Positions 38,356-44,918 of a stretch of DNA of 64,000 nt are shown one piece after another (position 1 is the stretch's first letter; each line of letters begins with the position of its first letter). The notes below the pieces were generated by a model, which worked only from the letters and a program-made list of their open reading frames with translations, had not been told where the DNA came from and searched no databases. The position numbers and the translations under genes are program-made. Where the stretch lies: assembly GCA_965203835.1 (NCBI GenBank), contig OZ241919.1, positions 3,720,001 to 3,784,000 on the forward strand, read 5' to 3'. This DNA comes from CBDCFV01 sp965203835. GTDB taxonomy: Bacteria > Chloroflexota > Dehalococcoidia > Lucifugimonadales > UBA3495.

Positions 38356-38414
38356 TAATTGTCGATTCGTCCTAATACCCCAAAATTTCGGGCTGGCCGT
38401 GTAATTAGGTATAT

Positions 38415-38504
38415 AATTCCCTCTACAAAGTGGCCCACACGCTGGCCGAACTCCTGGCGCAGCCGGTGCTTACGCCCGAACAGCAAAGGGTGTTGCAGGC
38501 ATGA
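38415..38504 (+). pseudogene. glycine-rich membrane protein gene, 3' part
   Basis: 29 codons plus TGA (NSLYKVAHTLAELLAQPVLT then PEQQRVLQA) in frame with 34297-35127 once the insertion and one TATAT are removed. The TGA overlaps the next gene's ATG (ATGA), so the original pair was translationally coupled. Confidence 0.65.
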
Positions 38505-38872
38505 GTTCATACTGGCACATAGCGTACCTTGGGGCCTCGGAAATCTTGCAGGCGGGTGCCGACTACCTGAAGAAGCAGGAGGAGGAGAAGACCCAACGGG
38601 AATGGATCCGCGCCAATTATCAGGCTTTTCTCGACGCACTGCAGGCGGAACAGGAGACCCTGCTGGCCTACTTCGAGATCAGGTTTGCCGAAAGAAAAGA
38701 GAGCCTGAAGGAGTTCTACAAGGTGCTGCACCAGGCTGTTGAGACGGGCAACGATCACCAGTTGGACAGTTCCATCGCTGGCATTCTCGGGATCATCAGG
38801 GAAAATCCCCTGTTGGAGTATGCCGAGTTCAAGCGGGCATTCTCCGACCCCGACACGATCATCGAGCTGTGA
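38501..38872 (+). CDS. partner of the split membrane protein, unrecognised
   Basis: 123 aa starting in the ATGA overlap with the split gene. Almost entirely helical and charged: YLKKQEEEKTQREWIRANYQ, AEQETLLAYFEIRFAERKES, then a C-terminal IRENPLLEYAEFKRAFSDPD. No membrane span after the first 15 residues and no cysteines. The overlap implies the two proteins are made in equal amounts and may form a complex. Family unknown to me. Confidence 0.65.
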   Translation: MSSYWHIAYLGASEILQAGADYLKKQEEEKTQREWIRANYQAFLDALQAEQETLLAYFEIRFAERKESLKEFYKVLHQAVETGNDHQLDSSIAGILGIIRENPLLEYAEFKRAFSDPDTIIEL

Positions 38873-38910
38873 ACCACCCAAGCCGCAATGAAGAGAACCG
38901 CCATTAAGAC

Positions 38911-38931
38911 TCTGACTCTTAATAGGGGCTT
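38911..38931. promoter_or_regulatory. 7-7-7 inverted repeat, possible operator
   Basis: ATTAAGA, 7-base spacer, TCTTAAT, perfectly symmetric, located 25 bases upstream of the small zinc-ribbon ORF. Not followed by a T-tract. Confidence 0.35.
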
Positions 38932-38955
38932 ACCCAAATATGGGAGACCCCGAGC

Positions 38956-39102
38956 ATGACCAAAACCATCGTCACCGCGTGCGGAGCCTGCGGGATTGCG
39001 ATAGTCCTGCCTGAACAGCAAGCGATTCTGGACCTCTTGGGACAACTGGCAGGTTTCCTACCGTACTACGACTACTTGTGTCAAAGCTGCCCGCCGGATT
39101 GA
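38956..39102 (+). CDS. tiny zinc-ribbon-like protein
   Basis: 48 aa, ATG with GGGAG 11 bases upstream. Two CxxC knuckles, CGAC (9-12) and CQSC (44-47), spaced by 31 residues, are enough for one structural zinc. The middle is helical (LPEQQAILDLLGQLAGFLPY). It converges on the Pnkp gene 33 bases away. No family recognised; short length lowers confidence. Confidence 0.45.
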   Translation: MTKTIVTACGACGIAIVLPEQQAILDLLGQLAGFLPYYDYLCQSCPPD

Positions 39103-39134
39103 AATTAGCCTTGTCGTCTGCCACGCGTGAGACT

Positions 39135-41711
39135 TTACAGGCGTGGGTCAACCGGATCGCTTTCCAGGGCCAGCACCGCGAAGGCGCACTCGTGGACGCG
39201 GTAGAGCGGCTCGCGATCAACGAACCGCTGCAATCCCTCCAGGCCCAGCGCGAATTCCCGCAGCGCCAGCGACCGCTTGGTGGAGAGGCCGCGTACCCGC
39301 AGTCGGTCCAGGTTGGCAGGCAGGGTGTATTCGGGGCCGTAGATGATGCGCAGGTACTCTCCACCCCGGCATTTCATCGCCGGCTGCACCAGGCCCCGCC
39401 GTCCGGTGGCTATGAAGCCGGTCGGCTTCACCACCATTCCCTCTCCTCCCACGGCGGTCAGTTCCTCCCACCAGCGGACGGTGTCCTCCTCCTCGTGGGA
39501 GGCGAGGTTCACCTCCCGGTGGCCCGTTGCCCTGAACAGCCCGGGATCCGCCTGGCGCAGGCGCTCGGCCACAGCCAGGTGCCAGAGGTGGTCCCTGCCG
39601 GAATGGACCATTCCCTCGCTTGCCAGCAGATGGAAGGGCGCAAGCTTGATGTCATCCAGTGAGGTTACCGGCCAGCAATACCTGGCGTAGGCGTCACGAT
39701 AGAGTTCCGCCAAGCGCCGCCGCTCATCGACCAAGGCCAGGGTTTCGCCGGTGTCCACCCCCCGCGCCGACGCCTGCCGCAGGAGAGTTTGTGCCGCCGA
39801 CAGCCCGGCGCGAGCGGACGCTCCCACCGGTGCGTACTGCTCCTCCACCAATTCCTGGGCCTTCATTGACCACGGCATCAGCTCGCAGTCCAGCAGCACC
39901 CAGTCGGTCTCCAGGTCCTCCCAGAGGCCGGACTCGCCACAGGCCGCTTGGACCCGTTCCAGGAACTGCGCCTCAAGCGCCGGGTCTTCAAAGAACCTGC
40001 GCCCCGTTCGGGTGTAGCATACGCCGGCGCTCTCGCTGGCGATGCCGAACCGCCGCTCGATGGCGTCGGAGTTGCGGCCCGCAACCACGATGGCCCGCGA
40101 TCCCATGTGCTTCTCCTCGCAGACGACGCCGGAGACGCCATTGTTGCGATAGTAAGCGAAAACCTCGGCGGGGTGTTCCAGAAGACCGGGGAGCTTGCTG
40201 GTTTCGCATGGGGAGATCGTGGGCGGCAGGTACACCAACCACCGGGGATCCAGGGCGAACCGGCTCATCACCTCCAGGGCAGCCGCAGCCTGCTCTTCCC
40301 TGACGGTGACGTTGCCCCGGAGCCGGGTCGACACCACGCGCTTCCCCGTCACATCGTCGATGTCCAGCAGATTCGACGGGCGGTCCTTCGTTGCCGCAAC
40401 CCGGGGTTCCTCCTGCGGGCCGCCAGCCAGGGGCCGCACCGGCTCGTAGTGGACCCGCGCCGCCGGAACCGAAACCAGTTCGTTTTCGGGATAGCGGAGG
40501 GCGGTGAGCCTTCCTCCGAAGACGCAGCCGGTATCGACGTTGATGGTGCGGTTCAGCCACACAGGTTCCGCCACGGGCGTGTGCCCATAGACCACCATGG
40601 CGTTGCCGCGATAACCGGCGGCCCAGTCTGCGCGCACGGGCAGGCCCCATTCGTCCGTTTCTCCGGTGGTCTCGCCGTACAGGCAGAAGTCCCTGACCCG
40701 CGCCGAGGCCCGGCCCATGTATTCCTCCTTCATCCCGGCGTGGGCCACCACCAGGTTGCCGGCGTCCAGCACGTAATGGCTGATCAGACCGTCCATGAAC
40801 CGGGTGGCCATTTCCTGGAAATCCGGCGATTCCCTTTCCAGTTGCTCCAGCGACTCGGCCAATCCGTGAGACACCTGAACGTTCCGCCCCTTCATTTTGC
40901 GGACCAGCTTGGACTCGTGGTTGCCGGCGACGCACAGCGCCGTGCCGTCCGCTACCATGGACATCACCAGCTTCAGCACGTTGACCACGCCGGGGCCGCG
41001 GTCCACCAGGTCGCCGACGAAGACGGCCTTGCGACCCTCCGGGTGGGAAACCGCATAACCATTGTCTCCAGCGTCACCGGCTATCGGCGGTGTGATCCGG
41101 TATTCCAAGCGTTCCAGCAGCGAGACCAGTTCATCGAAACAGCCGTGCACGTCTCCAATGATGTCGAAGGGCCCCGTCTCATCCCGGCGATTTGTCCACG
41201 ACGGCACCCGTTCGATGCTGGCCGCCTCCACGTCCTCGGGAGTATCGAGCACGTAGACGTAGCGGAAACCCTCGCGTCTCAGTCCCCGGATGGACCGGCG
41301 CAGCTGTTGCGCCTGCTGACGGACGACATGAGAGCCAAAGTTCCGGTCGTCGCGTTCCCGGTTGCGGGCAAGACAAACGGACTCGGGCATGTTCAAAACG
41401 ATGGCCACCGGAAGGCAGTCATGCTCCCGGGCCAGGCCGACCAGCGACCTGCGGGCCTGGGGCTGCACGCTGGTGGCGTCAATGGCGGTGAGGCGTCCGG
41501 CCCGGAGGCGGGTGGATGCGATGAAATTCAGGAGAGTGAAGGCTTCCGGTGTAGCCGCTTGGTCATTGGGGTCGTCGGCCACCATGGCCCGGCAGGCGTC
41601 GGAGGACACCACCTCGGTGGGTCTGAAGTGCCGGGCGGCGAAGGTGGACTTTCCCGATCCAGTCGGCCCAACCAGTGCCACCAAGCAGAATTCCGGGATT
41701 TCCAGGTTCAT
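39135..41711 (-). CDS. pnkp: polynucleotide kinase-phosphatase-ligase Pnkp
   Basis: 858 aa from ATG 41711, which overlaps the hen1 stop (ATGA); the longer open frame is ignored. Three modules: a 5' kinase with P-loop GPTGSGKS (15-22); a calcineurin-type phosphatase with GDVHG (186-190), GDLVDRG (233-239), GNHE (263-266) and YGHTP (375-379); and a C-terminal ligase-type adenylyltransferase with nucleotidyl-accepting Lys534 in EEKHMGSRA. This is the bacterial Pnkp that, with Hen1, repairs ribotoxin-cleaved RNA by healing the ends, adding a 2'-O-methyl mark and sealing. Full length and intact. Confidence 0.9.
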   Translation of the reverse strand: MNLEIPEFCLVALVGPTGSGKSTFAARHFRPTEVVSSDACRAMVADDPNDQAATPEAFTLLNFIASTRLRAGRLTAIDATSVQPQARRSLVGLAREHDCLPVAIVLNMPESVCLARNRERDDRNFGSHVVRQQAQQLRRSIRGLRREGFRYVYVLDTPEDVEAASIERVPSWTNRRDETGPFDIIGDVHGCFDELVSLLERLEYRITPPIAGDAGDNGYAVSHPEGRKAVFVGDLVDRGPGVVNVLKLVMSMVADGTALCVAGNHESKLVRKMKGRNVQVSHGLAESLEQLERESPDFQEMATRFMDGLISHYVLDAGNLVVAHAGMKEEYMGRASARVRDFCLYGETTGETDEWGLPVRADWAAGYRGNAMVVYGHTPVAEPVWLNRTINVDTGCVFGGRLTALRYPENELVSVPAARVHYEPVRPLAGGPQEEPRVAATKDRPSNLLDIDDVTGKRVVSTRLRGNVTVREEQAAAALEVMSRFALDPRWLVYLPPTISPCETSKLPGLLEHPAEVFAYYRNNGVSGVVCEEKHMGSRAIVVAGRNSDAIERRFGIASESAGVCYTRTGRRFFEDPALEAQFLERVQAACGESGLWEDLETDWVLLDCELMPWSMKAQELVEEQYAPVGASARAGLSAAQTLLRQASARGVDTGETLALVDERRRLAELYRDAYARYCWPVTSLDDIKLAPFHLLASEGMVHSGRDHLWHLAVAERLRQADPGLFRATGHREVNLASHEEEDTVRWWEELTAVGGEGMVVKPTGFIATGRRGLVQPAMKCRGGEYLRIIYGPEYTLPANLDRLRVRGLSTKRSLALREFALGLEGLQRFVDREPLYRVHECAFAVLALESDPVDPRL

Positions 41712-43108
41712 CGGGTGAAGACCCCCATCTGGGTCGGCGCGCCGCGGGTGGGGTCTTCGGGGCCGATGCCTTGGAAGCGCACATCGTAATGCCGGCGAGC
41801 GGCAACCCCACCCGCCCAGGCTTGAAATTCCTCCCGGGTCCACTCGAAGCGGTGGTCCCGGTGCCTGAACTCGCCGGGCGGCAGGTTCTCGAACAGGGCG
41901 TTGTACTCGGAGTTGGGCGTGGTGATGATCACCGCGCCGGGTTGCGCCGCTCCGAACACAGCGGCTTCCAATGCTTCCAGCCGGTCCGGGTCGATGTGCT
42001 CGATGACCTCCATGGCCACCGCAGCGTCGAATCCGGCCAGCCGTTGGTCCCGGTAGGTAAGGGACCCCTGGAGCAGCGTGATCCTCTCCCGCTGGGCGGC
42101 GGGCAGGTTGTCCAGACGCAGGCGGGAGTGGGCTGTTTCCAAGGCGCGGTGGGAAACGTCCATGCCGGTGATGGCGCGAAACGCGGGTTCCTTGAGCAGC
42201 TCTCGCACCAGGTTGCCCTCTCCGCAGCCCAGGTCCAGCACGCGCGTCGCGCCCACCTCCCGCAGGACGGCGAGCACCGCCCGCATCCGCTGCTCCCCCA
42301 GCCGGAGTGGGGTTTCGAGACGCTCCTCATCATGTTGTCCCCGTTCGGCGGCAACGTCGGGGTCGGACCGGCCATCATCAGACAGCCGGTCCAGGGCCTG
42401 TCGCACCAGGCTGCGCTGGCGCTTCAGGTAACGGGTGGAGATCAGGTCCTGGTGTGGATGACCGCTCAGCCAGCCTGCACCGAACCGCAGCAGCTTGTCC
42501 ACCTCGTCGTCGCCCACCCAGTAGTGCTTGGCGTCATCCAGTACGGGAAGCAGCACGTAGAGGTGGGCCAGCAGGTCCCGCAGCCTCACCACCCCATTGA
42601 GGACCACACTGAAGCAGGGACTGGCTCCCCACTGGGGGAAGTCCCCATCCAGCGGGTGTTCTTGGATTTCAACGACGTAGCCCAACGGCTCGAACAACCG
42701 GCGTATGAGTTCCGGCCCCTCCCGGGACGGCAGGGTGGGCAGTTGGGCTTCCAACGGGATCGGTTGTTGCGCCAGCTCAGGCCGCTCCCTGGAGTTGCCC
42801 GCCAGCGCGCTGTTGAACACCGAAGCAATCGCCACGCTGAGGTGCGACGAGGCGACGTAGGGACGGTCGTTTACGTACTGTTGGAGCCAGCCCGCCGAAT
42901 TGGACATGCCGCTCTTGGGACGCACCAGACCCACCGGGTCGATATCCAGCAGGAGGGCGGCGGTGCAGCGGTCCATGTCTGCCAAGGGATAGAAGACCTC
43001 GGCCCTCCCGAAGGGCAGCGGGAACGACTGGAACCGCCCGGGGTTCTTGTGGAGCAGATACCCCAGGTCCGTGGCGGGACGATGTGTGGTGGAGATGGTG
43101 AGCAGCAT
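41708..43108 (-). CDS. hen1: 3'-terminal RNA ribose 2'-O-methyltransferase Hen1
   Basis: 466 aa. The N-terminal half (about 1-245) is the bacterial Hen1 region that binds and activates Pnkp (LLLDIDPVGLVRP, FEPLGYVVE). The C-terminal half is a Rossmann methyltransferase with VLDLGCGEGN (290-299) and the metal site EVIEHID (Glu367, Glu370, His371) plus His416 in FRHRDHRFEW. Methylation before ligation makes the repaired site resistant to the same ribotoxin. Forms an operon with pnkp by a 4-base overlap. Confidence 0.9.
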   Translation of the reverse strand: MLLTISTTHRPATDLGYLLHKNPGRFQSFPLPFGRAEVFYPLADMDRCTAALLLDIDPVGLVRPKSGMSNSAGWLQQYVNDRPYVASSHLSVAIASVFNSALAGNSRERPELAQQPIPLEAQLPTLPSREGPELIRRLFEPLGYVVEIQEHPLDGDFPQWGASPCFSVVLNGVVRLRDLLAHLYVLLPVLDDAKHYWVGDDEVDKLLRFGAGWLSGHPHQDLISTRYLKRQRSLVRQALDRLSDDGRSDPDVAAERGQHDEERLETPLRLGEQRMRAVLAVLREVGATRVLDLGCGEGNLVRELLKEPAFRAITGMDVSHRALETAHSRLRLDNLPAAQRERITLLQGSLTYRDQRLAGFDAAVAMEVIEHIDPDRLEALEAAVFGAAQPGAVIITTPNSEYNALFENLPPGEFRHRDHRFEWTREEFQAWAGGVAARRHYDVRFQGIGPEDPTRGAPTQMGVFTR

Positions 43109-43354
43109 ATTCTCAATGGTACGACACGCCCAGACCGGCGGACAAGGCTCTGAACTGGGTGCTCGTGACGGTGCTGGAGGTCCGAAAGAGGCCGGCGCTC
43201 ATCGTGATGATGCTGCCTCCGATTTACCGGCAAGCAATCTGGGAAATGCGGCGTGGAAAGTGACGGTTGGGGCTGCGCTCTGGGTATCCGACTCGATACC
43301 ATATAAAGCAGGATACCGGCGAAGCAGCAAGTCGGCACGCCGGTCCGCCGGAGC

Positions 43355-43642
43355 TTGACCATGCCGGACGCCCAGCACCCTGGCAGAGATGAAATGACCG
43401 TAGCCCTGAACCAGGCCCTCGCCGATGGCGACACCCATGAGTTGATGGGCAACCTGGGCCGGATGGCCCGCGCCCACCGGATGCGCAGACTGGCCCAGGA
43501 GACCGGCCTGGGCGAGAAGAGCCTCTACAAGTCCATGAAGGCCGGGGCCAGGCCGGAAGTCGGCACCGTGATTCGGGTGCTGCGCGCCCTGGGCTACCGG
43601 CTGCAGGTAATTCCTATCGACGATGAAGGCAATGACCGGTAG
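43355..43642 (+). CDS. HigA-like addiction-module antidote (COG3636 type)
   Basis: 95 aa (or 92 from the second Met at 43361). Helix-turn-helix AHRMRRLAQETGLGEKSLYK then SMKAGARPEVGTVIRVLRAL is characteristic of the putative antidote proteins paired with HigB/RelE-like toxins of the HI1419/HI1420 type. The toxin would be expected directly upstream; only 240 bases separate it from hen1, and the frames there do not give a full toxin, so the toxin seems lost or eroded. Confidence 0.7.
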   Translation: MTMPDAQHPGRDEMTVALNQALADGDTHELMGNLGRMARAHRMRRLAQETGLGEKSLYKSMKAGARPEVGTVIRVLRALGYRLQVIPIDDEGNDR

Positions 43643-43699
43643 CCAACCGCCGCAGGCAGCGTTGGAATGCGGATAATTCACTATCAGGAGGCAACCACC

Positions 43700-44002
43700 A
43701 TGAACCAGCAAACAGACCTCACCCCGGCGGCACTCTACGCCCGGGTGTCCAGCGACCACCAGGACGTGGACCTCTCCGTGGCCGCCCAGCTTCGCGCTCT
43801 GCGAAACTATGCCGAACGCAACGGCTGCTCAGTGGCCCGCGAGTACGTGGACGAGGCCGGGAGCGGCAGGGTCGCCGACCGGGCCCCAGTTCAGGAAGAT
43901 GCTGGATGAGGCCGCCAAGCCGGAGGCTCCCTTCAGGGAGATTCTCGTATGGAAGTTTTCGAGATTCACCCGTAATAGGGAACACGCCGTGGCCTTCAAG
44001 TG
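43700..44002 (+). pseudogene. serine recombinase N-terminus, frameshifted and truncated
   Basis: ATG 43700 behind AGGAGG. ALYARVSSDHQDVDLSVAAQ contains the nucleophilic Ser motif of resolvase/invertase proteins; CSVAREYVDEAGSGRVADR precedes an extra base near 43882, after which FRKMLDEAAKPEAPFREILV and WKFSRFTRNRE continue in the next frame. The gene stops at 44002 where TGTAATCGGCGGAGGTAA starts. Confidence 0.7.
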
Positions 44003-44018
44003 TAATCGGCGGAGGTAA
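43999..44018 (+). repeat. 20-bp repeat at a gene truncation point, copy 2
   Basis: Identical to 4030-4049, same orientation, again at the exact point where a gene is cut. A mobile-element end is likely. Confidence 0.6.
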
Positions 44019-44054
44019 GGGAATGTTGAAAAAGTCGCTGCGACGCCCGGCATC

Positions 44055-44321
44055 CTAACGGGATAGAATCGTGAGGTTTTCGCTTTTCCGATCCCCCAGC
44101 CCGAAGACATACCATGGTGCCGCAGGTGGCGGTAAGGGGTCCGGCAATGAACCTTCAGGGTTGTTCTCTGCACCACAGGGAGCATTGGGGACGGGTGGCG
44201 CAGGGTCACGAGGTTCGACGCCCTGGCTCAACTTGCGCACCATCTTCAACATGTTGTGGGCCGGGGCGGCCATAAATCCTTTGCAATCCATCCCCGACTT
44301 CTCGGGGACAGGCTTTTCCAC
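44055..44321 (-). pseudogene. C-terminal fragment of an IS1182-like transposase
   Basis: CKGFMAAPAHNMLKMVRKL is the usual C-terminal helix of DUF772-type transposases, followed by a Pro-rich tail. The adjacent 44027-44040 GTTGAAAAAGTCG resembles the IS end at 28.0 kb. No catalytic core remains. Confidence 0.4.
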
Positions 44322-44402
44322 AAGCCGTCTAATTGTCGTTAATCACGCACAGGGCGACAATGGCGGCTTCACAGTCAAGGGTCCGTTCTTGCAAGCCAAT
44401 CA

Positions 44403-44918
44403 TCAGGTCAGAACCGGAGGGACTGCCGGAGCCTTCTGACGATTGGTGCTGTGAGGAGTCCAGCCACGGGTCCCGGTTTCCACTGCGCGCTCCATCTCAC
44501 TGAAGGATTCATGCTCCTCGGGCGTCACGTACCGCCAGGACTGAGGAACAATGAAGTTGTCGAATTGGCCCCTCAGCATGGCAAGTCCCGGCGGGTTGGC
44601 GTATTCCCAGACATCGGTGATCTCCAGGGCATATGCTATCGATTGCCCTGCGTAGTAGGCGTCGAAGTCATCCTTATCGACGCCGGCCCATTCGGACACC
44701 CTCTCCCAGATGTCCTGCGGCGTCCCGGCCCATACCTCTCCCACGCGGAATCCTCCCCGCAGCATCATGACGGGGCTGGTAACGTAGACGAACACGTCGC
44801 GCCCCTCCATCTGCACCAGGGAACGCCTGCGCAGTTCGGCCTTTTTCAAACCCTCAAATATCAGGTCCGCATAGCGCGGTTTTAGCGAAAGAAGCAGCGC
44901 TTTGGGTATCTCACTCAT
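44403..44918 (-). CDS. ASCH-domain protein
   Basis: 171 aa from ATG 44918, which overlaps the preceding stop (ATGA). The domain signature is at the start: ALLLSLKPRYADLIFEGLKK then AELRRRSL, typical of ASCH (PUA-like) proteins, which bind or process modified RNA/nucleosides; the related YqfB hydrolyses N4-acetylcytidine. SIAYALEITDVWEY is the second beta segment. Coupled to a large GNAT-PIN protein, suggesting a joint RNA-related function. Confidence 0.75.
   Translation of the reverse strand: MSEIPKALLLSLKPRYADLIFEGLKKAELRRRSLVQMEGRDVFVYVTSPVMMLRGGFRVGEVWAGTPQDIWERVSEWAGVDKDDFDAYYAGQSIAYALEITDVWEYANPPGLAMLRGQFDNFIVPQSWRYVTPEEHESFSEMERAVETGTRGWTPHSTNRQKAPAVPPVLT

Larger units (their letters stand above)
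35128..38409. mobile_element. nested IS5/IS3 composite insertion, 3,282 bp
   Basis: Flanked by the direct repeat TATAT (35123-35127 and 38410-38414), a likely target duplication. Ends are inverted: CAAATTACACAGCCACCCC at the left and, reverse-complemented, CCTAATTACACGGCCAGCCC at the right. Inside, in order: an IS5-type transposase N-terminus, an inverted IS3 end, two cargo genes, an IS3 element, and a decayed IS5-type transposase. Removing it restores the host reading frame exactly. Confidence 0.75.

Noticed and set aside
39948..43153. Long plus-strand frames across Pnkp/Hen1
   Set aside because: Shadows of the intact reverse-strand operon with clear domain motifs.
43109..43354. HigB-like toxin gene upstream of the antidote
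   Set aside because: No frame in this 240-base gap gives a recognisable RelE/HigB core; the toxin seems absent.
43199..43759. 186-codon reverse-strand frame over the antidote gene
   Set aside because: Antisense of the HTH gene; no independent support.
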